Below are positions 16,110 through 24,556 of a stretch of 64,000 nt of DNA, one piece after another. Position numbers and translations under genes: made by a program. The DNA is from Glaciecola sp965660815 (lineage in GTDB: Bacteria > Pseudomonadota > Gammaproteobacteria > Enterobacterales > Alteromonadaceae). Where the stretch lies: assembly GCA_965660815.1 (NCBI GenBank), contig CBFIBG010000011.1, positions 1 through 64,000 of the forward strand, given 5' to 3'. Each line of letters opens with the position of its first letter. Within the stretch, counting starts at the first letter, position 1. The notes under the pieces are model-generated. The model made no database searches, was not told the DNA's origin, and saw nothing but the letters and a program-made list of their open reading frames with translations.

Positions 16110-16520
16110 GGGGTTTATCATAAAAATAGCTAATTTTTTATTGGGAAAAAAAGAGCAAATCAGCTATGAAGTGGTGCCTCGATATGACGAAACATGATTT
16201 TTAATCTGCACGTTAACGTCGGTTTTGAGCAAACAATAACCGAACTTTGACAATAACATTTAATATAGTTTGAACATTAGAGCTTGAAGCCTCCTTCAAT
16301 AATGTCCAGATTCTAAAGCACTAAAATTTTTACTGCGAACTTTAACTATTTTTATTATCTTTAGTAACAACTATCACCAAATTTTCTATGATATTGCGCA
16401 AGTTCTCGCTAATCTAATTCATTGAATATATCATTATGTGCAAGAGTTTGGTTTTCATGGAAATATTGAGACCTATTGGCATTATTCTTGAAATGAAAAT
16501 TATTAAGGAATTATTGTAAT
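16110..16520. other. intergenic region fbpA-yciH (about 410 bp)
   Basis: AT-rich, non-coding. It separates the divergent fbpA and yciH transcripts and must hold the yciH promoter. A TTGACA occurs at about 16246, but no well-spaced -10 follows, so I do not assign a promoter. A 61-codon minus-strand frame overlapping the yciH start is not credible. Confidence 0.5.
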
Positions 16521-16847
16521 ATGAAAAACTCCAACAACATTGTTTACTCAACCGAGATAGGACGAGTAAAAAATGACGATAAAACAGAGTTAGCACCACC
16601 TAAAGGGGATGGGATTGTTCGTATTAAACGAATTACTAAAGGTAAAAAAGGCAAGGGCATAAGTGAAATTGAAGGCCTTGGACTTACTGAGAAAGAGCTT
16701 AAGAGTTTGTGCAGTGAGCTAAAGAAAACCTGTGGATGCGGAGGAAGCGTAAAAGCCTTCAACATTGAGATCCAAGGTGACGTGAGAGATAAGTTAAAAG
16801 CAATACTGGAGTCAAAAGGCTACAAAGTAAAGCTTGCAGGTGGTTAA
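16521..16847 (+). CDS. yciH: SUI1/eIF1-family protein YciH
   Basis: Small SUI1-fold protein of 108 residues, the same length as E. coli YciH. The core reads VRIKRITKGKKGKGISEIEGLG, followed by LKKTCGCGGSVK and EIQGDVRDKLKAILESKGYKVKLAGG. Bacterial YciH resembles eIF1 and affects start-codon fidelity in vitro; its physiological role is unsettled. AAGGA lies 11 nt upstream of the ATG. A receiver-domain protein follows 48 bp later on the same strand and may be cotranscribed. Confidence 0.93.
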   Translation: MKNSNNIVYSTEIGRVKNDDKTELAPPKGDGIVRIKRITKGKKGKGISEIEGLGLTEKELKSLCSELKKTCGCGGSVKAFNIEIQGDVRDKLKAILESKGYKVKLAGG

Positions 16848-16895
16848 CATACAACTCTCTAATATTTTAATACAGTTGATAATTATTGAGAGCAA

Positions 16896-17693
16896 ATGCA
16901 ATTAGCTATTTCAGATCTATACATTTTATTAGTAGAGCCTTCCGACACACAGTCGAAGATCATTTCACACTTTTTGAGTCAAGAAGACGTCAATGGCGTT
17001 GTGATCGTCAAAAATGTGGCAGAAGCAAAAGAGACGATAGATAAAAATAACGTTGACCTAGTGGTTAGCGCTATGTACCTATCAGATGGCACAGGTCTGG
17101 ACATACTCACCTATTTAAAAGAGCGCACTGACACTGCTAGCATGCCTTTTATGCTGGTTTCAAGTGAAACAAGCCTTGCTAAACTAGATAAGTTCAAACA
17201 GTCTGGAGTGGCAGCGATTTTACCCAAACCTTTCGAACCCATACATATGCAGCGTGGCCTCAATGCTTCTTTACAACTGCTAAACTCTGAAGAACTAGAG
17301 TTGTCTCATTTTGAAATCAACAATATTAGAGTTTTGCTAGTTGATGATAGTAAATTAGCTCGAAAACACATCAAACGAGTACTGCAGAATATGGGAATAG
17401 AGCACATTGTTGAAGCCGAAAATGGCGCTCATGCGCTCACATTTATTAAGGAACAAGAATTTGACCTAGTGTTAACAGATTACAATATGCCAGAAATGGA
17501 CGGCAGAGAGTTATCTGAATTTATCAGGTTTAATCCAGCAACTTCACACATTCCTATTATCATGGTTACGTCAGAATCAAGCGACAGCGTGCATATGGCG
17601 AACATCCAACAAACTGGGGTAAACGCGCTTTGCGACAAACCTTTTGAGCCGGACGAAGTCAAAGAAATATTGGCTCGCTTATTAGACTCTTAA
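16896..17693 (+). CDS. double receiver-domain (REC-REC) response regulator, no output domain
   Basis: The 265 residues form two CheY-like receivers. The second (about 143-265) is complete, with acidic pair D150-D151, phospho-acceptor D195 (LVLTDYNMP), T225 and K248. The first (about 8-130) keeps the fold, the Ser and Lys (LVSSE, LPKPF). However, it has E14-P15 instead of the acidic pair and Ala59 where the acceptor Asp should be (DLVVSAMYL), so it should not be phosphorylated by the usual chemistry. There is no DNA-binding, GGDEF or other output domain, so it probably acts by protein contact. No kinase is adjacent. GAGAG precedes the ATG. Confidence 0.85.
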   Translation: MQLAISDLYILLVEPSDTQSKIISHFLSQEDVNGVVIVKNVAEAKETIDKNNVDLVVSAMYLSDGTGLDILTYLKERTDTASMPFMLVSSETSLAKLDKFKQSGVAAILPKPFEPIHMQRGLNASLQLLNSEELELSHFEINNIRVLLVDDSKLARKHIKRVLQNMGIEHIVEAENGAHALTFIKEQEFDLVLTDYNMPEMDGRELSEFIRFNPATSHIPIIMVTSESSDSVHMANIQQTGVNALCDKPFEPDEVKEILARLLDS

Positions 17694-17717
17694 GTCTTGC
17701 GTATTTAACACCAATAA

Positions 17718-17765
17718 AGCATTGACTAATAGCCAATGCTCTCATAAAGTCTAGGGCTATTTTTT
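17718..17765 (+). terminator. overlapping hairpins between the REC-REC gene and pheA
   Basis: Two stems share bases. AGCATTG (17718-17724) pairs with CAATGCT (17734-17740). AATAGCC (17728-17734) pairs with GGCTATT (17755-17761), followed by a T-run to 17765. The second is terminator-like and probably ends the upstream transcript. The first would compete with it, giving an attenuator-like arrangement. No leader peptide with Phe codons was found. Confidence 0.45.
17722..17750 (+). promoter_or_regulatory. pheA promoter
   Basis: TTGACT (17722-17727), a 17 bp spacer and TAAAGT (17745-17750) form a good sigma-70 match, placing the start of transcription near 17757, about 30 nt before pheA. The promoter is embedded inside the hairpin region of the upstream gene. 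Confidence 0.5.
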
Positions 17766-17787
17766 CGTGATTTAACTAGGATGTTTC

Positions 17788-18972
17788 GTGTCATCAAGTG
17801 AACTAGAGTCGATTAGAGCCCAAATTACACAAACCGACAGTGAATTGTTGTCCCTTATTGCAAAGCGCCAACAGCTCACGGCCAAGGTTGCTGAAACCAA
17901 AGTAAAAAACAATATCTCGGTCAGAGATAAGGTAAGAGAAGAACAGCTCTTATTGAGGCTTATCAAACAGGGCCAATCTCACGGATTGGATCCCCAATTT
18001 ATTACCAAATTATTCCAAGTCATTATAGAAGATTCTGTGTTACAGCAACAAACCATGTTGCACCAATGGGCTAACCCAGATTCCAACCTTAGTGTGAACA
18101 GAGTTGCATTTTTAGGTAAGAAAGGCTCATACAGTTACCTTGCGACACAAAAATTTTTCTCGCGACGCCCTGGAGAAGTTGATGAAATAGGCTGCAAAAG
18201 CTTTGCTGAAATAATCAACAAAGTGGAAACTGATTTAGCCGACTTCGCAGTATTACCAATTGAAAATACCAGTTCAGGCAGCATCAATGAAGTATACGAC
18301 CAGCTCCAGCACACTAAATTAAGCATTGTTGGCGAATTAACCCACCCAATAAAACATGCGTTACTTGTTCCTGAAAATATTGAACAGACAAACATTAGAA
18401 CAATCTATGCTCATCCACAAGTGTTTGCCCAGTGTAGCCATTTCCTTGCTGAGTTCGGTAACGTTGAAGTAAAGACCTGCGACAGTACCTCCGATGCCAT
18501 GATAATGGTCAGTGAAATAGGCTCTGAACACGTGGCTGCCATTGGCTCTGAGCAAAGTGGTAAATTTTACGGACTGAAGGCGATTAAATCAGACTTAGCG
18601 AATCAAAAGGAAAACCATAGCCGATTTATTGTTGTCGCCGCTAACGCCATAAAAGTACCTCTTCAAGTACCGGCAAAGACAACTGTCATAATGTCTACTG
18701 TGCAATCACCTGGTGCTCTATGTGATGCGTTATTAGTATTAAAGCAGAATAATATTAATCTAACAAAACTTGAATCTAGACCCATAAATGGAAACCCGTG
18801 GGAGGAAATGTTTTACGTAGACGTTGAAGGCAACATAGAGGATGGCCCTATGCAAATTGCATTTGAACAACTCAAAGGCATGACTCGTTATTTTAAGGTG
18901 CTTGGTTGCTATCCCGTTGAAGAGGTTTCTCCAACTAGAATAGCAGCGACTCAAGCTCTCTTAGATTTTTAA
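17788..18972 (+). CDS. pheA: chorismate mutase / prephenate dehydratase PheA (P-protein)
   Basis: Bifunctional enzyme for phenylpyruvate synthesis. The 394 residues have an AroQ-type chorismate mutase helix bundle (about 1-90), a prephenate dehydratase domain (about 105-285) and a C-terminal ACT domain (about 300-385). The dehydratase domain has FLGKKGSYSYLA and FAVLPIENTSSGSINEVYD. The ACT domain carries the Phe-binding LESRP motif (about 327-331) and a PGAL segment. The start is GTG with AGGAT 5 nt upstream. It converges on tyrA. Confidence 0.97.
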   Translation: MSSSELESIRAQITQTDSELLSLIAKRQQLTAKVAETKVKNNISVRDKVREEQLLLRLIKQGQSHGLDPQFITKLFQVIIEDSVLQQQTMLHQWANPDSNLSVNRVAFLGKKGSYSYLATQKFFSRRPGEVDEIGCKSFAEIINKVETDLADFAVLPIENTSSGSINEVYDQLQHTKLSIVGELTHPIKHALLVPENIEQTNIRTIYAHPQVFAQCSHFLAEFGNVEVKTCDSTSDAMIMVSEIGSEHVAAIGSEQSGKFYGLKAIKSDLANQKENHSRFIVVAANAIKVPLQVPAKTTVIMSTVQSPGALCDALLVLKQNNINLTKLESRPINGNPWEEMFYVDVEGNIEDGPMQIAFEQLKGMTRYFKVLGCYPVEEVSPTRIAATQALLDF

Positions 18973-18996
18973 TGCAACAATAGAGTGAGCGGAAAC

Positions 18997-19020
18997 AAGT
19001 GGTCACTTGACCACTTTTCT
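18997..19020. terminator. shared terminator of pheA and tyrA
   Basis: AAGTGGTC (18997-19004), an ACTT loop and GACCACTT (19009-19016) form a perfect 8 bp stem followed by T residues on plus and a CTTGTTT tail on minus. The right arm lies inside the last codons and stop of tyrA. Confidence 0.65.
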
Positions 19021-20217
19021 GAGCAGCTGCCCATCGTCTGCTTTCAACAACATTTGTTTACTATCCACCAAACACTCTTTAGCATACTCGCCAAACCATT
19101 GTTCTACCTGATTAAAACATTCTATAAAGCCTGCCTTGTCTTGATTTCGGACCAATTCGAGTGCTCGACCAAAGCGCTCATGAAATCGCTCTAAAAGGTT
19201 TACGTTGTCAACGTTATTAAAAATAATATCTGCATAAAGCGATGGATCTTGTGCAAACAAACGGCCTACCATGGCTAATTCAAGTCGGTAAATAGGAGAA
19301 CTAAACGCAATTAACTCGGTTAAATTTGGATCTTCCTGCTGCAAATGCTGTCCATACACAAAAGTGTTAAAATGCCGCATTACTTGAATGAACGCCATTG
19401 CATTGTCGTGTATTGAAGCTGTAGTTGAATATATCTGCGCTCCCCATACCAACATTTGCTCTATCAGCCACTGGTAGCGTTCAGGCATACGACCTTCACA
19501 AACCACCACCACTTGTTTAATCATGCCTGGTGCGTCTGGTCCAAACATAGGATGCAAACCAACCACGGGGCCCTCATGTTTGTTCAACATGGCCTGAAGA
19601 GGTTGACTTTTAACACTCGTTACATCAGCTAAGATACAATGTTTGGGTAACGGTGGTAGAGATTCGATAATATCCACTGTCAAATTAATAGGCACTGCAA
19701 TAATAACGACATCAGCTCCTTGCATGAGTGTCGACCGATCATGCCACGTATCTTCTTCTACAACGGTGACCGTGTATTCACTGCTTGAAAATAAATTCAC
19801 AATGACCTTGCCTAAAGCGCCCTCGCCGCCCACTACAACTATCTTTTGGATATTGGGATTTACCCGAGCATAGTTGGCATGTTGGGTATAGTAAGAATCG
19901 CGCATAGCTCGACGCAACACGTCTTCTATTAAATCGCCGGATACCCCAAGCGCTTCAGCCTGTTGCCTGCGTTTTTGGATCAGATTTGTTTCGCGCTCTG
20001 GAACATAAATTGGCATGCTATGCAGGCGTTTAAGATCACCTACTTGTTTAGTGATATTTTGTCTTTTAGCTAAAAGCCCCACCAACTGAGCGTCGACGTC
20101 ATCTATCTGGTTACGAAGGTTGGTGAGTTTATCGCGGACGTTTGCATCCTCTAATTTACTACTATCAGCAGAGTGACTGGTTTTATGATGATTGCCGGCT
20201 CTGAATTTATCTGTCAT
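19003..20217 (-). CDS. tyrA: chorismate mutase / prephenate dehydrogenase TyrA (T-protein)
   Basis: Bifunctional tyrosine-pathway enzyme that makes 4-hydroxyphenylpyruvate from chorismate via prephenate. The 404 residues comprise a charged N-terminal extension (about 1-27), an AroQ chorismate mutase (about 28-115, NQIDDVDAQLVGLLAKRQNI) and an NAD-binding prephenate dehydrogenase domain starting near VVVGGEGALGKVIVNLF. Conserved GLHPMFGPDAPGM lies near 223-235. It lies 130 bp downstream of aroF, as in the E. coli aroF-tyrA operon. Confidence 0.97.
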   Translation of the reverse strand: MTDKFRAGNHHKTSHSADSSKLEDANVRDKLTNLRNQIDDVDAQLVGLLAKRQNITKQVGDLKRLHSMPIYVPERETNLIQKRRQQAEALGVSGDLIEDVLRRAMRDSYYTQHANYARVNPNIQKIVVVGGEGALGKVIVNLFSSSEYTVTVVEEDTWHDRSTLMQGADVVIIAVPINLTVDIIESLPPLPKHCILADVTSVKSQPLQAMLNKHEGPVVGLHPMFGPDAPGMIKQVVVVCEGRMPERYQWLIEQMLVWGAQIYSTTASIHDNAMAFIQVMRHFNTFVYGQHLQQEDPNLTELIAFSSPIYRLELAMVGRLFAQDPSLYADIIFNNVDNVNLLERFHERFGRALELVRNQDKAGFIECFNQVEQWFGEYAKECLVDSKQMLLKADDGQLLRKVVK

Positions 20218-20315
20218 TGATGTCTGTTTTAAGTTGCAATAAACTCGGTAGTGATTCGTTCGTTATTATAGGATTCAGTTTGTATCTTATGATGTCCGAG
20301 TGAATCTGAAATTAT

Positions 20316-20339
20316 CAAGGGAAGTAATAACTTCCCTTG
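20316..20339 (-). terminator. perfect hairpin between aroF and tyrA
   Basis: CAAGGGAAGT (20316-20325), AATA and ACTTCCCTTG (20330-20339) give a 10 bp perfect stem 8 nt after the aroF stop. There is no T-run on the minus strand, so it may be an mRNA-stability or partial-termination element within an aroF-tyrA operon rather than a full terminator. Confidence 0.45.
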
Positions 20340-20347
20340 TCGTTATA

Positions 20348-21436
20348 TTAAGCAGATTTGCGTTTTTGTTGCCTCATTGGCAAAACAGTGATGAGCTTGT
20401 CGCGAGTTTCGTGGATAAGTTTATTCGTCTCATCCCAACTGATGCATCCGTCAGTAATCGACACCCCATAGTCTAACTCTGAAGGTTTTTTACCGTTAGA
20501 GCTCTGATTACCTGCATTCAAATGGCTTTCAAGCATAATACCAATTATGGATTGATTACCTTCCAATATTTGATTAACCACATTTTGCGCCACAAGTGGC
20601 TGTCTACGGTAGTCTTTGGCTGAGTTTGCATGACTGCAATCAACCACCAAGGCTGCATTGACGTTAGCGTCATATAATGATTGTTCGCAATCTGCTACAC
20701 AAACAGAATCGTAATTGGGTTGTTTGCCGCCTCTTAGTATTATATGTCCGTCGGGGTTACCCTCGGTCTTTATTATACTGACCTGCCCTTGCTGATTAAT
20801 GCCCATAAAACTGTGTCCTGACGCGGCCGACTTAAGAGCATTAATAGCTATATCAAGGCTGCCATCAGTCCCATTTTTAAACCCTACTGGCATGGATAGT
20901 CCACTGGCCATTTCTCTATGAGTTTGCGATTCAGACGTTCTTGCCCCAATTGCAGACCAGCTAAAAAATTCTGACAAATATTGAGGAGAAATGGGATCTA
21001 AAGCTTCCGTTGCCACCGGCAACTCTAATTCAGCCAAGTAATTTAATAACTCTCGACCTGTTCTTAATCCCGTTTCAATATCAAAAGAGTCGTCAATGTG
21101 GGGGTCGTTAATTAATCCCTTCCAACCTGTCGTAGTGCGAGGCTTTTCAAAATAGACACGCATAACGATAAAGAGCGTATCTTTGCACAACTCGTGCAAC
21201 TCTTTTAATCGAAGTGCGTATTCTTTGGCCGCTTTAACATCGTGTATAGAGCATGGGCCGCAGACGACAAGCAATCTGTGGTCGTCCCCGCGTATTATAT
21301 TAGAAATAACTTTTCTAGATTGCTGAACGTACGCGATTGCTTTGTCTGTCACAGGCATCTCCTGAGACAGTTGCTCCGGAGTGATTAAAATCTTTTCGGA
21401 TGAAATATGTAGGTTATTTACTCTATCTTTTTGCAT
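20348..21436 (-). CDS. aroF: 3-deoxy-7-phosphoheptulonate synthase (DAHP synthase, AroF-type)
   Basis: First enzyme of the shikimate pathway, joining phosphoenolpyruvate and erythrose 4-phosphate. The 362-residue product is a type I DAHP synthase with VVCGPCSIHD, MRVYFEKPRTTTGWKGLINDP, WSAIGARTSESQTHREMASGLSMPVGFKNGT and VVDCSHANSAKD. It is placed with the tyrosine-sensitive AroF isozyme because it precedes tyrA. The residues setting Tyr or Phe feedback were not judged. Confidence 0.93.
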   Translation of the reverse strand: MQKDRVNNLHISSEKILITPEQLSQEMPVTDKAIAYVQQSRKVISNIIRGDDHRLLVVCGPCSIHDVKAAKEYALRLKELHELCKDTLFIVMRVYFEKPRTTTGWKGLINDPHIDDSFDIETGLRTGRELLNYLAELELPVATEALDPISPQYLSEFFSWSAIGARTSESQTHREMASGLSMPVGFKNGTDGSLDIAINALKSAASGHSFMGINQQGQVSIIKTEGNPDGHIILRGGKQPNYDSVCVADCEQSLYDANVNAALVVDCSHANSAKDYRRQPLVAQNVVNQILEGNQSIIGIMLESHLNAGNQSSNGKKPSELDYGVSITDGCISWDETNKLIHETRDKLITVLPMRQQKRKSA

Positions 21437-21468
21437 GTGTGTAAGTCTTTTTTAAAAATTAATGATCG

Positions 21469-21501
21469 CATTTAACACACGATTACTGAGTTAAATGTCA
21501 A
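21469..21501 (-). promoter_or_regulatory. aroF promoter with overlapping dyad operator
   Basis: On the minus strand a perfect -35 TTGACA (21496-21501) lies about 60 bp upstream of aroF. A perfect 8 bp inverted repeat, CATTTAAC (21469-21476) and GTTAAATG (21490-21497), overlaps its end and the -10 region. This geometry suits a repressor site. The arms do not match the TyrR box (TGTAAA-N6-TTTACA) well, so the regulator is unknown. Confidence 0.4.
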
Positions 21502-21683
21502 ACTAGAGAAACCTATTGTTATTGTATTAACTTAGAGCCAAATAGACTCTAAAATTACTGTCGTGTTGTGGATCTCAAACGGTGCGTTTATGAATTATTT
21601 AATCGCAGAAGTGTTGTAACAAACTTAAGTCCAATGAGCAAGTATATTCATTGAGTTATGCCTAATTTATACATATACAAACA

Positions 21684-21717
21684 CTACAGGCAGACTAAAA
21701 AAGTCACCTGCCTGTAG
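21684..21717 (-). terminator. hairpin downstream of the AbgT transporter
   Basis: CTACAGGCAG (21684-21693) and CTGCCTGTAG (21708-21717) form a perfect 10 bp stem. A short GACT/AGTC pairing can close inside the loop. It lies just after the minus-strand transporter stop. The following minus-strand bases (TGTTTGT) are only weakly T-rich. Confidence 0.5.
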
Positions 21718-21734
21718 GATATTGATTGGCTCAA

Positions 21735-23288
21735 TTAGGGCGCAGGGTAAATATAGTTTGCTTGTAAGCCTAACGGGAAGCCTAAAGACCAATATAATAA
21801 AAGAAAAGCGCTCCATGCAATAATGATGCATATGCTATATGGCAGCATCATAGATAACAATGTTCCTATCCCGGTTCCTTTAACGTACCTTTGACAATAT
21901 AAAACCACCAAGGGGAAGTAAGGTAATAAGGGGGTAATAATATTGCTTGATGAATCTCCAACTCTGTATGCAATTTGGGTTAAATCAGGCGAAATTCCAA
22001 GGCCCATCAACATGGGAACAAATATTGGGCCTAACAGTGCCCACTTGGCAGAGGAGGAGCCGACAAACAAGTTCACAAACGCTGTTAAAAATATTATGCC
22101 TATAATAGTAACGGATGCAGGCAAGGCTAACGCTTTTAATCCTTCAGCCCCATTTATCGCAAGCAGAACGCCTAAATTAGATTTGCCGAATGCATCAATA
22201 AACAAAGCGCAAAAGAATGCCATAACAATGTAATAGCTCATTCCATTCATTGCTTTTGTCATGCTATCTATCATGTCTCTGGAACTGCTGTACACGCCCG
22301 ACATAAATCCATAAACAACTCCAGGCAGTAAAAATAACAAAAAGATAATTGGCACGATTGACTGCATAATGGGAGCCTGAAACGTTGACAATTCTCCGTT
22401 CGAGTCTCTCATGGGGGATGACTCGGGAATAAGAACAAGCACTAGCGCCACAATGCCTGCTAACATAACCAGAGACGCTACTCTTAGCGCTTTTGTCTGC
22501 TTCGAATCTAGCTCTTCAAATTTTGGAATTTCTTTTGGATCGCCATCCACCTCTACTGTTTGCAAACGAGGTTCAACAATTTTGTCAGTCAAGTACCAAG
22601 CAATACCAATAATTAACAGTGAAGAGGCTGAGTTAAAATACCAATTGTTTAGGGCGTTAATTTGAATTTCTGGATCAATTATTTGAGCAGCCTCTTGAGT
22701 GAAGCTCTGTAGCAACGGATCGATTGCAGATGGAATAAAATTAGCACAAAAACCACCACTGACACCAGCAAATGCAGCGGCAATACCGGCTAATGGATGC
22801 CTTCCCATCGCATAAAAAATTACGCCTGCAAGGGGAATTACTAATACATAACCCGCATCGGTTGCCGTGTGACTTACTATCGCCACAAGCACTACCATAG
22901 GCGTTAAAAACGTTTTTGGCGTAGCATCTAGCATGCGCTTTAATCCGGCACTTATAAAGCCAGAATGCTCTGCTACCCCCACGCCTAACATCGCAACGAG
23001 CACTACACCCAATGGTGCAAAACCAGTAAAGATAGTGACCATTCTGGATAGAAAATCGGCCAGTGAATCGCCTGTTAACAAATTATTTATTATAACTGCT
23101 TCACCCGTTCTAGGATCGATAGAGCCGTATGTAAATTGTGACATAATGGCTGAGAGAACCCATACGACCACCAAACAGAAAAAGAAAATAATGGCGGGAT
23201 CGGGAAGTTTATTCCCGACTACTTCAACTTTATCAAGGGCTCGAGTTACCCAAGTAGACTTCGCTTGTTGCATTAGCGTCTGCTCCAT
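21735..23288 (-). CDS. AbgT-family transporter
   Basis: Inner-membrane protein of 517 residues with about 11-13 hydrophobic helices. Family blocks include LDKVEVVGNKLPDPAIIFFF at the N-terminus, the GVGVAEHSGF segment, SHTATDAGYVLVIPLAG, and the C-terminal GDSSSNIITPLLPYFPLV. AbgT members import p-aminobenzoyl-glutamate (E. coli) or export sulfonamides/p-aminobenzoate (MtrF, YdaH). The substrate here is not evident, and no abgA or abgB hydrolase is adjacent. It stands alone between the rpsP operon and aroF. Confidence 0.9.
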   Translation of the reverse strand: MEQTLMQQAKSTWVTRALDKVEVVGNKLPDPAIIFFFCLVVVWVLSAIMSQFTYGSIDPRTGEAVIINNLLTGDSLADFLSRMVTIFTGFAPLGVVLVAMLGVGVAEHSGFISAGLKRMLDATPKTFLTPMVVLVAIVSHTATDAGYVLVIPLAGVIFYAMGRHPLAGIAAAFAGVSGGFCANFIPSAIDPLLQSFTQEAAQIIDPEIQINALNNWYFNSASSLLIIGIAWYLTDKIVEPRLQTVEVDGDPKEIPKFEELDSKQTKALRVASLVMLAGIVALVLVLIPESSPMRDSNGELSTFQAPIMQSIVPIIFLLFLLPGVVYGFMSGVYSSSRDMIDSMTKAMNGMSYYIVMAFFCALFIDAFGKSNLGVLLAINGAEGLKALALPASVTIIGIIFLTAFVNLFVGSSSAKWALLGPIFVPMLMGLGISPDLTQIAYRVGDSSSNIITPLLPYFPLVVLYCQRYVKGTGIGTLLSMMLPYSICIIIAWSAFLLLYWSLGFPLGLQANYIYPAP

Positions 23289-23340
23289 TTTTATTATTAT
23301 TAAGCCAGTTTTAGCCAGAAAACTTGTTTATTATAACTAA

Positions 23341-23364
23341 AAAACCCGCCAAGTGGCGGGTTTT
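23341..23364 (-). terminator. terminator of the rpsP-rimM-trmD-rplS operon
   Basis: AAAACCCGCC (23341-23350), AAGT and GGCGGGTTTT (23355-23364) form a perfect 10 bp GC-core stem. On the minus strand it ends in a run of six T, about 40 bp after rplS. Confidence 0.85.
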
Positions 23365-23402
23365 CTGGTAGCAATCTGCGTTTAACGGTAACACAAAAAT
23401 TA

Positions 23403-23762
23403 TTAATTAAGTTTTTCTTTGATACGTGCAGATTTACCTGAACGCTCTCTTAAGTAGTACAGTTTAGCTCTTCTAACTGCACCGCGACGTTTCACTTTAA
23501 TTGAATCTATCGCTGGACTATGAGTTTGAAAAACACGCTCTACACCTTCACCGCTTGAAATCTTCCGAACAGTAAAAGCTGAGTGTAAACCGCGGTTACG
23601 TTTTGCAATGCATACGCCTTCGTATGCCTGTAGACGTTCTTTCTCGCCTTCTTTAACTTTTACTTGAACAACTAAAGTATCACCGGGACCAAATTCAGGA
23701 ACATCGGTTTTTAGCTGTGCTTGCTCTATTTTCTTTATGATATCTTGATTGACTTTTGCCAT
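23403..23762 (-). CDS. rplS: 50S ribosomal protein L19
   Basis: Ribosomal protein at the 30S-50S interface, 119 residues. Family signatures are FGPGDTLVVQVKVKEGEKERLQAYEGVCIAKRNRG, SSGEGVERVFQTHSP and RRGAVRRAKLYYLRERSGKSARIKEKL. It is the last gene of the operon, 20 bp after trmD, followed by a strong terminator. Confidence 0.98.
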   Translation of the reverse strand: MAKVNQDIIKKIEQAQLKTDVPEFGPGDTLVVQVKVKEGEKERLQAYEGVCIAKRNRGLHSAFTVRKISSGEGVERVFQTHSPAIDSIKVKRRGAVRRAKLYYLRERSGKSARIKEKLN

Positions 23763-23782
23763 CGTATCCTCTCATCCTAGAA

Positions 23783-24556
23783 TTAACTGTCATTTTGCTG
23801 CTGCGACTTGCTCAATTTATCCAATACAAGTTGCTGCTCCTCAGTCAGAGCTAGGTCATTTAATAAATCAGGGCGCCTTTGCAATGTTCGTTTTAACGAT
23901 TGTTGCATTCGCCACTGCCTAATTTTTTCGTGGTCGCCACTCAGTAGCACTTCGGGCACTTTTTTACCGTCATACACTTCTGGTCGAGTATAATGTGGAC
24001 AATCCAACAAACCATTTGAAAACGAATCTTCAACGGCAGATTGTTTATGTCCTAGCACATCATCAACCATTCTAGATACGGCATCCATCAACACCATAGC
24101 AGGCAATTCGCCGCCACTTAACACATAATCGCCAATTGACCACTCTTGGTCGATTAGTGTTTCGATTATGCGCTCGTCAATGCCTTCGTATCTACCGGCA
24201 ACCAACACTAAGTCTGAATAAACAGACAATTGTTTTACGCCAGTGTAGTCGAGCTTTTTCCCTTGTGGGGATAAGTAAACAACCTTTACATTTTCACTAG
24301 ATGCACGTCTGGCAGCTAGTATTGCGTCTTTTAGAGGCTCTACCATCATGAGCATTCCTGGGCCGCCACCATAAGGTCTATCATCGACCGTGCGGTGTTT
24401 GTCGTAAGTAAAATCCCGAGGGTTATACAAATCGACAGAAACTATCCCTTTTTTGATTGCTCTTCCTATCACTCCTTGAGTCAAAAAACTCTGGAACATT
24501 TCGGGAAACAAAGTAACGACACTAAAGCGCTGCTTCGTTTCATTTTGTGCAATCAT
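23783..24556 (-). CDS. trmD: tRNA (guanine37-N1)-methyltransferase TrmD
   Basis: Methylates G37 next to the anticodon to prevent frameshifting. The protein of about 257 residues has a SPOUT trefoil-knot fold. FSVVTLFPEMF is at the start, RPYGGGPGMLMMVEPL in the middle, and YLSPQGKKL, LVAGRYEGIDERI and IGDYVLSGGELPAMVLMDA form the SAM knot. The ATG at 24554-24556 overlaps the rimM stop (TAATG), so coupling is likely. A TTG six codons upstream is less likely. Confidence 0.97.
   Translation of the reverse strand: MIAQNETKQRFSVVTLFPEMFQSFLTQGVIGRAIKKGIVSVDLYNPRDFTYDKHRTVDDRPYGGGPGMLMMVEPLKDAILAARRASSENVKVVYLSPQGKKLDYTGVKQLSVYSDLVLVAGRYEGIDERIIETLIDQEWSIGDYVLSGGELPAMVLMDAVSRMVDDVLGHKQSAVEDSFSNGLLDCPHYTRPEVYDGKKVPEVLLSGDHEKIRQWRMQQSLKRTLQRRPDLLNDLALTEEQQLVLDKLSKSQQQNDS

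Noticed and set aside
16246..16265. TTGACA followed by TATAGT as a promoter for yciH
   Set aside because: The spacer is only about 11 bp, far too short for sigma-70.
22933..23340. 135-residue plus-strand ORF opposite the AbgT transporter
   Set aside because: It lies fully antisense to a well-conserved transporter gene and has no recognisable domain.
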